Positions 1 to 9,199 of a stretch of DNA of 64,000 bases are shown in pieces (positions within the stretch are counted from its first letter, which is position 1; every line of letters begins with the position of its first letter). The stretch covers positions 372,001-436,000 of the forward strand of contig NZ_JAJPWV010000003.1 of assembly GCF_021215455.1 (NCBI RefSeq), read 5' to 3'. The notes under the pieces are model-generated. The model made no database searches. It worked only from the letters and a program-made list of their open reading frames with translations, and was not told where the DNA came from. This DNA is from Mucilaginibacter roseus (GTDB taxonomy: Bacteria > Bacteroidota > Bacteroidia > Sphingobacteriales > Sphingobacteriaceae). Made by a program: the position numbers and the translations under genes.

Positions 1-1958
1 TGTAACAGGATGTTAAATACGTCTGGGTGCGCCTTCTCGATCTCGTCAAGCAATACCACCGCATATGGTTTACGGCGTACCTTCTCGGTTAACTGTCCGC
101 CTTCTTCGTAACCTACGTATCCCGGAGGCGCTCCTACTAAACGTGATACCGCGAATTTTTCCATGTACTCGCTCATATCAATTTGTATCAGCGCGTCCTC
201 GGTATCAAACATAAAGCGGGCAAGCTCTTTGGCTAATTCCGTTTTACCAACACCTGTTGGGCCAAGGAAGATGAAAGAACCAATCGGTTTTTTCGGATCT
301 TTCAAACCGGCACGGGTACGTTGTATGGCTCGTGTAAGCTTTTTGATAGCGTCGTCCTGTCCAATGATCTTGCCTGATATGGTATTGGTCATGGCAAGCA
401 GCTTAGCGCTGTCAGCCTGGCCAACCTTCTGTACCGGTATGCCGGTCATCATGGCTACCACCTCGGCAACGTTATCTTCGCTTACGGTATAACGTTTTGA
501 TTTTGTCTCGGCTTCCCAAACTGATTTTGCCTGGTCAAGCTCTTCAAGCAGGTGCTTTTCGGTATCGCGAAGCTTAGCTGCTTCTTCATACTTCTGGCTG
601 CGTACTACTTTGTTTTTCTCGATCTTGATCTGCTCTATCTTTTGCTCAATATCCAGTATATTTTGCGGTACGTGGATATTGGTTAAGTGCACACGTGAAC
701 CTGCTTCGTCAAGCGCGTCTATCGCCTTGTCAGGTAAAAACCTGTCGGTAATATAGCGGGTAGTCAGGTTAACGCAAGCTTCAATAGCTTCAGGAGTATA
801 AGTAACACCGTGGTGCTCCTCATATTTCTCCTTAATGCGGTTCAATATCTCAACGGTTTCATCAGGAGTAGCAGGCTCAACCATTACCTTTTGGAAACGG
901 CGATCCAAAGCGCCATCCTTTTCAATGTACTGGCGATATTCGTCTAAAGTAGTCGCGCCAATGCATTGTATTTCTCCCCTGGCTAAAGCCGGTTTAAACA
1001 TGTTCGATGCATCCAGCGAGCCTGAAGCGCCGCCGGCACCCACAATGGTGTGGATCTCATCAATGAACAAAATCACATCCGGAGATTTTTCCAGTTCGTT
1101 CATCACGGCTTTCATACGTTCTTCAAACTGGCCGCGGTATTTGGTACCTGCCACCAGCGATGCCAGGTCAAGCGTAACTACGCGTTTGTTGAACAATACA
1201 CGCGATACTTTACGCTGCACTATACGTAGCGCCAAACCCTCGGCAATGGCTGACTTACCCACGCCCGGTTCACCTATTAAAATGGGGTTGTTCTTTTTAC
1301 GGCGAGACAATATCTGCGATACACGTTCGATTTCTTTTTCACGGCCAACGATTGGGTCCAAACGACCTTCTTCGGCAGCCTTGGTCAAATCACGGCCAAA
1401 ATTGTCAAGCACAGGTGTTTTTGATTTGATGTCTGACACCTTTTTCGGCTGGCTGAATGATTCTTCTTCCTTAAAGTCATCATCGCCGCCGGTTGACGAA
1501 CCCGGCATCTCGTCGGTAATGTCGTTTTTGTGCGATTCAACAGCCGCTTTAAATACCTCGTAGTTCACGTTGAACTGTGATAGTATCTGCGAGGCTATAT
1601 TATCCTCGTCGCGCAGGATAGACAACAGCAGGTGCTCCGTACCTATCACATCGCTTTTAAATATTTTTGCTTCAAGGTAAGTTATCTTTAATACCTTTTC
1701 AGCTTGTTTGGTCAGCGGTATGCTGCCAATGTTTACGTTAGTTCCGGTTGTTCCTTTTACGGCATCTTCAACAGCACGGCGCAGTTTAGCGGTATCAACG
1801 CTGAAACCCTTGAGCAATTTTATTGCTACACCGTCACCATCGCGAATTAAACCTAACAAAAGATGTTCGGTACCGATATAATCATGCCCGAGGCGGATGG
1901 CCTCTTCCCTGCTATATTGTATCACATCCTTAACGCGTGGCGAAAATTTAGCTTCCAT
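1..1958 (-). CDS. clpC: ATP-dependent Clp protease ATP-binding subunit ClpC (3' end cut by window)
   Basis: AAA+ unfoldase that feeds substrates to ClpP and acts in cytosolic protein quality control. The visible 652 codons start at ATG 1958 ([20 protein letters not shown]). Seen in order: a double Clp N-domain (about residues 4-140, each half with a GTEHLLL motif), a linker, the first AAA+ module with Walker A GEPGVGKS near 229-236 and a DEIHT Walker B, a UVR-like middle segment near 430-460 (the short M region that separates ClpC from ClpB), and a second Walker A GPTGVGKT near 566-573. Roughly the last 190 residues of a typical ClpC of about 840 residues lie beyond position 1. The gene has no same-strand neighbour within the window. 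The long frames on the plus strand opposite it are antisense shadows. Confidence 0.97.
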   Translation of the reverse strand, partial: MEAKFSPRVKDVIQYSREEAIRLGHDYIGTEHLLLGLIRDGDGVAIKLLKGFSVDTAKLRRAVEDAVKGTTGTNVNIGSIPLTKQAEKVLKITYLEAKIFKSDVIGTEHLLLSILRDEDNIASQILSQFNVNYEVFKAAVESHKNDITDEMPGSSTGGDDDFKEEESFSQPKKVSDIKSKTPVLDNFGRDLTKAAEEGRLDPIVGREKEIERVSQILSRRKKNNPILIGEPGVGKSAIAEGLALRIVQRKVSRVLFNKRVVTLDLASLVAGTKYRGQFEERMKAVMNELEKSPDVILFIDEIHTIVGAGGASGSLDASNMFKPALARGEIQCIGATTLDEYRQYIEKDGALDRRFQKVMVEPATPDETVEILNRIKEKYEEHHGVTYTPEAIEACVNLTTRYITDRFLPDKAIDALDEAGSRVHLTNIHVPQNILDIEQKIEQIKIEKNKVVRSQKYEEAAKLRDTEKHLLEELDQAKSVWEAETKSKRYTVSEDNVAEVVAMMTGIPVQKVGQADSAKLLAMTNTISGKIIGQDDAIKKLTRAIQRTRAGLKDPKKPIGSFIFLGPTGVGKTELAKELARFMFDTEDALIQIDMSEYMEKFAVSRLVGAPPGYVGYEEGGQLTEKVRRKPYAVVLLDEIEKAHPDVFNILL

Positions 1959-2355
1959 ATATACCTTTCTTATGTGTGAACGTCCCTACCTTTCAATTCG
2001 CATTAATTGTTAAAGACGTGATTTTCCTATTTTTATCAACAACACTGCCAATAATCGGGGGCTACCTAAAACAGACATTGCGATGATAATGCAATCTATA
2101 AATTTTAACTAATCCCAACAATTTTATAACAACAAAAGCAGCGTTTTTCTTTTTATTTTTACAAATACGTTGAAATCCAATATTTTGACACACCGGGCAG
2201 TCAAAAAGTTTAATTGGTAAAACTTACTGAAGCCCTTTATTAACACTTACGGCAAATTCGTCAGCACGGATGACATAACGACATATATTTTTTATGTCAG
2301 TTACTTAATTATTATCCTGTTAGTTACTACCTTTATTACTCAAACCAAACCAGTT
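1959..2355. other. AT-rich divergent intergenic region between clpC and the gene at 2356
   Basis: This 397-base stretch separates the divergent clpC (minus) and 2356 gene (plus), so it must hold both promoters. I see no convincing TTTG-N19-TAnnTTTG match for either. It does hold a perfect 8-base inverted repeat, TGACATAA (2271-2278) and TTATGTCA (2292-2299), 57 bases upstream of the plus-strand start, which could be an operator. A 9-codon frame at 2083-2112 has no supporting feature. No RNA gene was recognised. Confidence 0.6.
2271..2299. promoter_or_regulatory. Inverted repeat, candidate operator
   Basis: TGACATAA and its exact complement TTATGTCA are separated by 13 bases of A/T-rich sequence, between clpC and the secreted-protein gene. 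The T-rich spacer makes it unlike an intrinsic terminator for either gene. A dimeric regulator site is an inference only. Confidence 0.25.
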
Positions 2356-2877
2356 ATGAAAAGAATCATTTTATTAGCAGTAGTATGCCTGCTTATTTCG
2401 GCAAACGCAACCTTAGCGCAAAATCATAATACCCACAAAGCACCTGTTTACTATGTTGACGGTACTATAGTTAACCGTGCTTACTTCGATTTTATTAAGC
2501 CGGATAGCATCAAGGAAATACATGTGATCAAAACTGATGATGAGCACCCTAACGGCGCCGTTTACATCACCCTTAACAACCCAGCCTTTTTGAAAAGAAT
2601 TCTTGCCGACAAATTGTTATCTATTAAAGATATTTTACGAATAAAAGGTATAGCGGTAAAAAACAAACAACCTGTAATATATGTGTGGGATGACAAGCTG
2701 TTAACCGATACCGCAAACGTACGTGTGCCAGAAAGCTATCTGAGATCGGTAAAGCTTACACCGGCTGCAAATATGCCGTATTTTAAAACCGCCTTGCCCA
2801 ACACATCGGTAGTAACAATTTTCACGAGCGTTAAGGATGGAAAGATAATGATAAGGGGCGGCGAAGCAAGCCGTTAA
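2356..2877 (+). CDS. Secreted TonB-plug-like small protein
   Basis: A 173-residue protein with a clear signal peptide (MKRIILLAVVCLLISANATLAQ, cleavage after about residue 21), so periplasmic or exported. The mature part contains a segment (YVDGTIVNR, then PDSIKEIHVIK, then GAVYITLNN) that follows the pattern of the TonB-receptor plug (xxDG... PxxIxxIxVLK... GAxxITxK), and a second looser copy (PVIYVWDDKLL ... LRSVKL ... TSVVTIFT). Isolated plug-like repeats of this kind occur in Bacteroidota, often in BlaR1/M56-linked proteins, but no barrel or peptidase follows here. It stands alone between clpC and ettA. Function unknown. Confidence 0.8.
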   Translation: MKRIILLAVVCLLISANATLAQNHNTHKAPVYYVDGTIVNRAYFDFIKPDSIKEIHVIKTDDEHPNGAVYITLNNPAFLKRILADKLLSIKDILRIKGIAVKNKQPVIYVWDDKLLTDTANVRVPESYLRSVKLTPAANMPYFKTALPNTSVVTIFTSVKDGKIMIRGGEASR

Positions 2878-2946
2878 ACCTTTATCGCTTTTTTTTGGCT
2901 TATTAATATTCATTAGCAGATATTTGCCCCTTCTAACAAGCAAATA

Positions 2947-4626
2947 ATGGCAGACGAAAAAATAATATTCTCGATGGCCGGGGTGAATAAAATATTCCCG
3001 CCACAAAAACAGGTTCTTAAAAACATATACCTCTCTTTCTTTTACGGTGCTAAAATCGGCGTTATCGGTTTAAATGGCTCGGGTAAATCATCGCTACTAA
3101 AAATTATTGCCGGGGTTGATAAAAGCTACCAGGGCGAAGTGGTGTTTTCGCCGGGCTATACCGTTGGCATGTTAAGCCAGGAGCCGGAGCTTGATCCTGA
3201 AAAAACCGTACGCGAAGTGGTTGAGGAAGGTGTAGCCGAGATAACCTCTATTTTAAAAGAATACGAAGACATTAACGAAAAATTCGGACTGGAAGAATAC
3301 TACAGCGATGCCGATAAAATGGATAAGCTGATGGCGCGCCAGGGCGAATTGCAGGATAAGATAGATGCCGTGAACGCCTGGGAACTGGATACCAAACTGG
3401 AACGTGCTATGGATGCATTGCGCTGCCCGGAGCCTGACACCAAGATAGCCGTGCTATCGGGTGGTGAGCGCCGCCGTGTGGCTTTGTGCCGCTTGTTGTT
3501 ACAGGAGCCGGATGTATTATTACTGGACGAGCCGACCAACCACCTGGATGCTGAATCAATAGACTGGCTGGAGCAGCACCTGCAACAATATAAAGGCACT
3601 GTAATTGCCGTTACGCACGACCGTTACTTTTTGGATAATGTGGCCGGTTGGATACTGGAACTTGACCGTGGCGAGGGCATCCCTTGGAAGGGAAATTACT
3701 CCTCATGGCTTGACCAAAAAGCCAAACGCCTGGCACAGGAAGAAAAAACCGAAAGCAAGCGCCAAAAAACCCTGGAGCGCGAGCTGGAATGGGTGCGCAT
3801 GGCGCCAAAAGCCCGCCAGGCAAAAGGTAAGGCCCGCTTATCAAACTACGAGAAACTGGCATCAGAGGAAACTAAGGACAGAGAAGAAAAGCTGGAGCTA
3901 TTCATTCCGCCGGGCCCCCGTTTGGGCAACGTGGTTATTGAGGCAACCAATGTTACCAAGGCCTATGGCGATAAAGTATTGTTTGAAAACCTGAGCTTCT
4001 CGCTGCCGCCTGCGGGCATAGTAGGCATCATCGGCCCTAACGGCGCCGGTAAAACTACCTTGTTCCGCCTTATCACCGGACAGGAAACACCGGATGCGGG
4101 TAGCTTCCGTGTGGGCGAAACCGTTGCCTTAGGATATGTTGACCAGATGCACGACGACCTTGAACCCAATAAATCTGTTTGGGAAAACGTAACCGGCGGC
4201 ACTGATAACATTGTGGTGGGCAACCGTACCATCAACTCACGAGCTTACGTATCGCGCTTTAACTTTAACGGTGCCGATCAGCAGAAAAAGGTAGGCGTAC
4301 TTTCAGGTGGTGAGCGTAACCGTGTACATCTGTCCATCACGCTTAAAAAAGGCAGTAACGTTTTACTGCTGGATGAGCCTACAAACGATATCGACGTTAA
4401 CACACTTCGTTCGCTTGAAGAAGCGCTGGAGAACTTTGGCGGTTGCGCCGTGATCATCAGTCACGACCGTTGGTTTCTTGACCGTATCTGTACCCATATA
4501 CTCGCCTTTGAGGGCGACTCGCAGGTTTACTTCTTTGAGGGTAACTATACTGAGTATGAGGAAAACCGCAAAAAACGCCTTGGCGATACAGGTCCAAAGC
4601 GTATTAAATACAAAAAACTGGGTTAA
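2947..4626 (+). CDS. ettA: Energy-dependent translational throttle protein EttA (ABC-F ATPase)
   Basis: ABC-F family ATPase that binds the ribosomal E site and gates early elongation according to energy state; cytosolic, with no membrane segments. At 559 residues it matches the family length of about 555. Two ABC modules are visible: Walker A GLNGSGKS (41-48), signature LSGGE (170-174) and Walker B LLLDEPTNHLD; then a charged linker or arm (about 258-304) typical of the P-site tRNA interaction motif; then Walker A GPNGAGKT (363-370), signature LSGGE (452-456) and DEPTNDID. Start ATG 2947 gives the usual EttA N-terminus. An intrinsic terminator follows at 4631, so it is probably monocistronic. 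Confidence 0.96.
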   Translation: MADEKIIFSMAGVNKIFPPQKQVLKNIYLSFFYGAKIGVIGLNGSGKSSLLKIIAGVDKSYQGEVVFSPGYTVGMLSQEPELDPEKTVREVVEEGVAEITSILKEYEDINEKFGLEEYYSDADKMDKLMARQGELQDKIDAVNAWELDTKLERAMDALRCPEPDTKIAVLSGGERRRVALCRLLLQEPDVLLLDEPTNHLDAESIDWLEQHLQQYKGTVIAVTHDRYFLDNVAGWILELDRGEGIPWKGNYSSWLDQKAKRLAQEEKTESKRQKTLERELEWVRMAPKARQAKGKARLSNYEKLASEETKDREEKLELFIPPGPRLGNVVIEATNVTKAYGDKVLFENLSFSLPPAGIVGIIGPNGAGKTTLFRLITGQETPDAGSFRVGETVALGYVDQMHDDLEPNKSVWENVTGGTDNIVVGNRTINSRAYVSRFNFNGADQQKKVGVLSGGERNRVHLSITLKKGSNVLLLDEPTNDIDVNTLRSLEEALENFGGCAVIISHDRWFLDRICTHILAFEGDSQVYFFEGNYTEYEENRKKRLGDTGPKRIKYKKLG

Positions 4627-4630
4627 CCAT

Positions 4631-4660
4631 AAAAAATGCCGGCACACGTCGGCATTTTTT
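4631..4660 (+). terminator. Intrinsic terminator after ettA
   Basis: AAAAAATGCCG pairs with CGGCATTTTTT around an 8-base loop, ending in a T run. It begins five bases after the ettA stop codon. Confidence 0.85.
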
Positions 4661-4784
4661 ATTTGCAATCAGCACGTTATCTCCAAATCTTTAATGCCTT
4701 TTTAACAATTGCGGTTAGGCAATTGTCTGCCATGTGTATCTCTTTGTAAAAAAAGGGTATAATTAAGGTAACAATCGCAATGGA

Positions 4785-4816
4785 TTTCCATTTTATAAAA
4801 TCAATAATTAGATTTG
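4785..4816 (+). promoter_or_regulatory. Candidate promoter of pdhA (Bacteroidota type)
   Basis: TAGATTTG at 4809-4816 is an exact TAnnTTTG -7 element, 30 bases before the pdhA ATG. The -33 half is weak: TTTC at 4785-4788 with a 20-base spacer. Start of transcription would be near 4822. Confidence 0.45.
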
Positions 4817-4846
4817 CGCATCTTAAAAAAAGGTTCTTTAATAAAC

Positions 4847-5842
4847 ATGAGTTCAATCGAAATAAATAAAGACACCTACCTGATGTGGTACGAGTCGATG
4901 CAGTTGATGCGCAAGTTCGAGGAAAAAACCGGACAACTTTATGGTCAGCAAAAAATCAGGGGCTTTTGCCACTTGTACATAGGTCAGGAAGCGGTGCTTG
5001 CCGGTGCTATGTCGGTAATACGCCATGAGGACAGCCTGATTACGGCTTACCGTGATCACGCCCACGCCCTGGCAAAAGGCACATCGCCAAGAGCTGTAAT
5101 GGCCGAAATGTATGGTAAAATTACCGGTTGCTCAAAAGGTAAAGGTGGCTCGATGCACATGTTCGACAAAGAGAACCATTTCTACGGCGGTCACGGTATC
5201 GTAGGCGGCCAGATTCCACTGGGTGCAGGTATCGCTTTCGCCGAGAAATATAAAGGTACTGATAACGTAAACGTTTGCTACATGGGCGACGGTGCCGTAC
5301 GTCAGGGTGCCTTAAACGAAACCTTTAACATGGCTGCCCTTTGGAAGCTGCCTGTTATCTTCATCTGCGAAAACAACGGTTACGCCATGGGTACATCAGT
5401 TGCGCGTACTACTATTGAGCCCGATATTTACAAATTAGGTATACCTTACGGCATCCCTTCATCACCTGTTGATGGTATGGATCCGGTTGCGGTACACAAC
5501 GCTATGGACGAGGCTGTACAACGAGCCCGTGCCGGTGAAGGCCCGACCTTTTTGGAGATGCGTACCTACCGTTACAAAGGCCACTCCATGTCTGACCCTC
5601 AAAAGTATCGTACCAAAGAGGAGCTTGAAAGCTACAAAGCGAAAGATCCTATCGAGATAGTGAAACAAACCATCGTAAAAGAAGGTTATGCCGATGAGAA
5701 ATGGTTTGAGGAGATTGATGCCAAGATAAAAGCCACTGTTGATGACGCGGTAAAATTCGCTGAAGAGTCGCCATGGCCTGATCCGTCAGAACTATATACT
5801 GACGTTTATGTGCAACAAGATTATCCTTACATTTTAGACTAA
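4847..5842 (+). CDS. pdhA: Pyruvate dehydrogenase E1 component, alpha subunit
   Basis: Thiamine-diphosphate-dependent subunit that decarboxylates pyruvate and passes the acetyl unit to lipoyl-E2. The TPP motif begins with GDG at residues 147-149 and ends with ENN near 174-176, the usual spacing. The phosphorylation-loop region RYKGHSMSDPQKYR is present. I chose ATG 4847 (MSSIEINKDTYL, 331 residues) because the in-frame upstream ATG at 4814 lies inside the -7 promoter element. The E2 gene follows after 22 bases, so the two are co-transcribed. The E1 beta and E3 genes are not in this window, a split arrangement common in Bacteroidota. Confidence 0.95.
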   Translation: MSSIEINKDTYLMWYESMQLMRKFEEKTGQLYGQQKIRGFCHLYIGQEAVLAGAMSVIRHEDSLITAYRDHAHALAKGTSPRAVMAEMYGKITGCSKGKGGSMHMFDKENHFYGGHGIVGGQIPLGAGIAFAEKYKGTDNVNVCYMGDGAVRQGALNETFNMAALWKLPVIFICENNGYAMGTSVARTTIEPDIYKLGIPYGIPSSPVDGMDPVAVHNAMDEAVQRARAGEGPTFLEMRTYRYKGHSMSDPQKYRTKEELESYKAKDPIEIVKQTIVKEGYADEKWFEEIDAKIKATVDDAVKFAEESPWPDPSELYTDVYVQQDYPYILD

Positions 5843-5864
5843 CCATTATACACACAAATATAAT

Positions 5865-7523
5865 ATGGCTGAAGTAGTTAAAATGCCAAAAATGAGCGAT
5901 ACCATGACTGAAGGGGTATTGGCTAAATGGCATAAAAAAGTTGGCGATCAGGTAAAATCAGGCGATGTATTGGCCGAGGTTGAAACCGATAAAGCCACGA
6001 TGGATTTTGAATCATTTCAGGATGGTACCCTGCTTTACATTGGTGTTGAAGAAGGTGCCGCCGTACCGGTTGACGCTGTTATTGCCGTATTAGGTAAAGA
6101 GGGCGAAGACTACAAAGCTGCTCTTGAAGCCGAAGGCGGTAGTGCTGCGGCCGATAAGAAAGAGGAAAAACCAGCCGAAGATAAAAAAGAAGAAAGCAAA
6201 CCTGCGGGTGAAAGCAAACCAAAGGTTGACCTTTCAAGCATACCTGCCGCGGTTATACGTATGCCTTTATTAAGCGATACCATGACCGAGGGCGTTATCA
6301 ACAAATGGAACTTTAAGGTAGGCGACAAGGTAAAATCTGACGACTCACTGGCCGATGTTGAAACCGACAAAGCCACTATGGAGGTTGTTGGTTACGAAGA
6401 AGGCACCCTGCTTTACATTGGTGTAAAAGAAGGTGAAGCCGCCAAGGTTAATGATATCATTGCCATTGTAGGTAAAGAAGGTACAGATATACAGCCATTG
6501 TTGGATGGTGGCGCTGATACCGGTAGCAGCAGCACCGGCGGTAGCAGTGAAGAAAAATCTGCTGAAACTGCAACTGCTTCTGCAACTGCTACTAAAGAGC
6601 AAGCTGCTACTTCAGATGACGACAGCCGCGTTAAAGCCTCTCCGTTAGCACGTAAAATTGCTAAGGATAAAGGCATTAACCTTAATGAGGTAAAAGGCAG
6701 CGCTGATGGTGGCCGTATCGTGAAGAAAGATATTGAGGGCTTTACCCCATCAACTAAAGAAGTTCAGGAAGCCGCTACTAAGGAAGCCGCTGCTCCAGTT
6801 AAAACTGAAAAAGCGATCTCTTTACCAACTTATACCGGCGAAGAGAGATTTACCGAGAAACCGGTTACGCAAATGCGTAAGGCTATCGGTCGCCGTTTGT
6901 CTGAAAGTTTATTCACAGCGCCGCATTTCTTTGTAACCATGTCAATCGATATGGATGCAGCTATGGCAGCCCGTGTTAAAATGAACGACATTGCACCGGT
7001 TAAAATTTCATTTAACGACCTGGTGCTTAAAGCCTGTGCCGTTGCATTGAAACAGCACCCGGTTATTAACTCAGCCTGGTTAGGCGATAAGATACGCTTT
7101 AACGAGCACGTACACATCGGTGTAGCCGTAGCGGTTGATGAAGGCCTGCTGGTACCGGTTATTAAATTCGCTGATGGCAAATCATTAAGCCACCTTTCAG
7201 TTGAGGTAAAAGAATTCGCTAAAAAAGCTAAGGACAAAAAACTTCAGCCAAATGAAATGGAAGGCTCAACCTTTACCATCTCCAACCTGGGTATGTTTGG
7301 CGTTGACGAGTTTACCGCAATCATTAACACACCAAACTCATGTATATTAGCGGTTAGCGGTATACAGGCGGTTCCGGTTGTTAAAAACGGCGCGGTAGTA
7401 CCGGGCAATGTAATGAAGGTTACCTTAAGCTCTGACCACCGTACAGTTGACGGTGCATCAGCAGCGGCCTTCCTGCAAACCCTGAAAGCACTATTAGAAG
7501 AACCGGTTAGGTTACTGATATAA
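5865..7523 (+). CDS. pdhC: Pyruvate dehydrogenase E2, dihydrolipoamide acetyltransferase with two lipoyl domains
   Basis: Core acyltransferase of the pyruvate dehydrogenase complex; moves acetyl from lipoamide to CoA. A 552-residue multidomain protein: lipoyl domain 1 (1-80, modified lysine K43 in ETDKATM), an Ala/Glu/Lys-rich linker, lipoyl domain 2 (about 128-205, K169), a second flexible linker, a peripheral subunit-binding domain (about 253-287, VKASPLARKIAKDKGI) and the catalytic domain ending with SSDHRTVDGA (H525, D529). It lies 22 bases after pdhA and is followed by a terminator. The two tandem lipoyl domains share the SDTMTEGV and ETDKATM motifs, consistent with internal duplication. 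Confidence 0.96.
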   Translation: MAEVVKMPKMSDTMTEGVLAKWHKKVGDQVKSGDVLAEVETDKATMDFESFQDGTLLYIGVEEGAAVPVDAVIAVLGKEGEDYKAALEAEGGSAAADKKEEKPAEDKKEESKPAGESKPKVDLSSIPAAVIRMPLLSDTMTEGVINKWNFKVGDKVKSDDSLADVETDKATMEVVGYEEGTLLYIGVKEGEAAKVNDIIAIVGKEGTDIQPLLDGGADTGSSSTGGSSEEKSAETATASATATKEQAATSDDDSRVKASPLARKIAKDKGINLNEVKGSADGGRIVKKDIEGFTPSTKEVQEAATKEAAAPVKTEKAISLPTYTGEERFTEKPVTQMRKAIGRRLSESLFTAPHFFVTMSIDMDAAMAARVKMNDIAPVKISFNDLVLKACAVALKQHPVINSAWLGDKIRFNEHVHIGVAVAVDEGLLVPVIKFADGKSLSHLSVEVKEFAKKAKDKKLQPNEMEGSTFTISNLGMFGVDEFTAIINTPNSCILAVSGIQAVPVVKNGAVVPGNVMKVTLSSDHRTVDGASAAAFLQTLKALLEEPVRLLI

Positions 7524-7527
7524 TTTT

Positions 7528-7563
7528 AAGTCCGGAAGCCGGTAAAGACGGAAAGTCCGGAAG
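7528..7563. repeat. Short direct repeat between the E2 gene and its terminator
   Basis: AAGTCCGGAAG occurs at 7528-7538 and again at 7553-7563 (25-base period), with related GACGGAAAG between. It sits between the E2 stop codon and the hairpin at 7564. It may be a degenerate intergenic repeat; no other copy was noticed in this window. Confidence 0.5.
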
Positions 7564-7598
7564 AAAAAAGCGATGGGTTTAGGCTCATCGCTTTTTTT
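7564..7598 (+). terminator. Intrinsic terminator after the pdhA-E2 operon
   Basis: AAAAAAGCGATG pairs with CATCGCTTTTTT around a 10-base loop, ending in a run of seven T. Confidence 0.85.
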
Positions 7599-7626
7599 AT
7601 AAATTTTTAGAAAACCTTGTTACAAA

Positions 7627-8352
7627 ATGAAACAGCTATTTTTCTTTTTCATAGCTAGTTTAACTGTATTTTCTGCTTGTGATAACACTTCCAATAGCAA
7701 GAAACATACACCTAAAGTTGACAGTACTTTTTCTCCTATTGTCAATAAATCAAATAGATCTGTTGACACTGTAAGAATAAGTGATAAAACGTTATCTGAC
7801 AGCACTATCACAATTATCTACCCAGAACTATCACTCAAAATAAAACAGCTTATCTTATTTGATGACAGTACAACCACTATGGCAACCCAAGCGGATACGG
7901 TTAAACTCCTTGTTGATTTAGGTGAAACAATCGAGGGACAGTTAATATCACTTAATTCTGACGGCTTAACCGATGTTAAATTGGAACAACGGTATAAAAC
8001 CAGCGTATCAATTGCTGATGAAGGGCCTCATTGTGATATGCTTGAATGGAAACATTATAACTCAGAATGGAAGCGATTACACAGAAATAAAGATGGGGAT
8101 TTTATTTGTTTAGACTACAGCGAAAAAGATTCGCAAAAATTTCCGAGCGTAAGCATCAGAGAATTTAGATCTGCCGTAAAAAAGCATTGCGGACAAAGAT
8201 GGGATACCCTTATAAGAAATGTTAATAAAGTTACAGATGCCCCAAGCAATGTTGGCATAAGCCATTTCTTTTTAAGATTAACAGGCAAACTAAAGACTTC
8301 AGGAAAAAAAATCGTGAAATTGATTGTTATAGAAACACCAATGGGGTGTTAA
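7627..8352 (+). CDS. Putative lipoprotein of unknown function (AT-rich gene)
   Basis: A 241-residue protein with a lipoprotein signal (MKQLFFFFIASLTVFSAC, lipobox FSAC, lipidated C18), so probably anchored in an envelope membrane. The mature part is Ser/Thr/Lys-rich at first, then a mixed region with several cysteines and tryptophans (HCDMLEWKHYNSEWKRLHR, KHCGQRW). I recognise no family. By eye its codons are clearly more A/T-rich (AAA, ATA, TTA, AAT) than those of pdhA or mtfA beside it, which may mean recent acquisition or relaxed selection. It starts just after the pdh terminator and ends 17 bases before the MtfA-like gene. Confidence 0.75.
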   Translation: MKQLFFFFIASLTVFSACDNTSNSKKHTPKVDSTFSPIVNKSNRSVDTVRISDKTLSDSTITIIYPELSLKIKQLILFDDSTTTMATQADTVKLLVDLGETIEGQLISLNSDGLTDVKLEQRYKTSVSIADEGPHCDMLEWKHYNSEWKRLHRNKDGDFICLDYSEKDSQKFPSVSIREFRSAVKKHCGQRWDTLIRNVNKVTDAPSNVGISHFFLRLTGKLKTSGKKIVKLIVIETPMGC

Positions 8353-8369
8353 TATTATAAATTTACCTC

Positions 8370-9146
8370 ATGCTCTACATCGCCGTCATCGCCGCAATCA
8401 TCATCTCCTACACCTTATTTCAACGCAAGCATAAACGGGCGCTTACGCAGGTTATACTTAATGATGCGCAGAAGAAATTGCTTGCGCAGCGTATCGACTT
8501 TTATAATACTTTGAATGATACCGACAAGCTTTACTTTGAGGACAAGATAGAGCAGTTTCTGGATGCGGTGCATATTGAGGGCGTAGGCCTTGAAGTAAAT
8601 GATGCTGACCGGTTGATGGTTGCATCAAGCGCGGTGATACCCATTTTCGCTTTTAAGGATTGGAGTTACCGTAACGTGACCAACGTGCTGCTTTACCCCG
8701 ACACGTTTGATGAGGAATACCAGTTTGAGGGCGAAAGCGGCCGCAGTATTATGGGCATGGTAGGCAGCGGCTATATGAACGGACAGATGATCCTCTCGCG
8801 CAAAGCGCTTGAAAAAGGATTTTCTAAAAACTCAGGTGCCGAAAACACCGGTATACACGAGTTTGTGCACCTGCTGGATAAGGTTGACGGCGCTACCGAT
8901 GGCATCCCCGAGCAATTGCTGCCAAACGAATACATCAAGCCCTGGGTGCGCATGATGCATAAAGAGATACGGCGTATAGAGGAAGGAAAATCGGACATTA
9001 ACCCTTACGCCGCTACCAACGAGGCGGAGTTCTTTGCTGTAGTTTCTGAATACTTTTTTGAGAAGCCCGATAAACTGCAGGCCCGCCACCCGGAACTGTA
9101 CGAGCTGCTAAGCAAAGCTTTCGGACAAGACCCGGCCGAAAACTGA
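8370..9146 (+). CDS. mtfA: MtfA-family zinc peptidase
   Basis: M90 family protein related to E. coli MtfA, a zinc aminopeptidase that also binds the repressor Mlc. The 258-residue protein has one N-terminal hydrophobic segment (about 2-14, MLYIAVIAAIIISYTLF), which many Bacteroidota homologues share. The zinc site HEFVH is at 163-167, preceded by GAENTGI and followed by the conserved LLDKVDGATDGIP. The C-terminus (NEAEFFAVVSEYFFEKPDKL) carries the further family Glu-rich motif. The Mlc connection is known only for enterobacteria and should not be assumed here. It starts 17 bases after the lipoprotein gene. Confidence 0.9.
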   Translation: MLYIAVIAAIIISYTLFQRKHKRALTQVILNDAQKKLLAQRIDFYNTLNDTDKLYFEDKIEQFLDAVHIEGVGLEVNDADRLMVASSAVIPIFAFKDWSYRNVTNVLLYPDTFDEEYQFEGESGRSIMGMVGSGYMNGQMILSRKALEKGFSKNSGAENTGIHEFVHLLDKVDGATDGIPEQLLPNEYIKPWVRMMHKEIRRIEEGKSDINPYAATNEAEFFAVVSEYFFEKPDKLQARHPELYELLSKAFGQDPAEN

Positions 9147-9199
9147 TTACAGAGATTTAACTATCTTGGACAGAAATTTGCTGCGTAACTGCCGGTAAT

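Noticed and set aside
835..1563. Long open frame on the plus strand opposite clpC
   Set aside because: Composition is Ser/Arg-rich noise with no domain, and the minus strand encodes an unmistakable ClpC. A shorter one at 163-492 is rejected for the same reason.
2083..2112. Nine-codon frame (MIMQSINFN) upstream of 2356, considered as a leader peptide
   Set aside because: No promoter, no repeated regulatory codons, and no terminator between it and the next gene.
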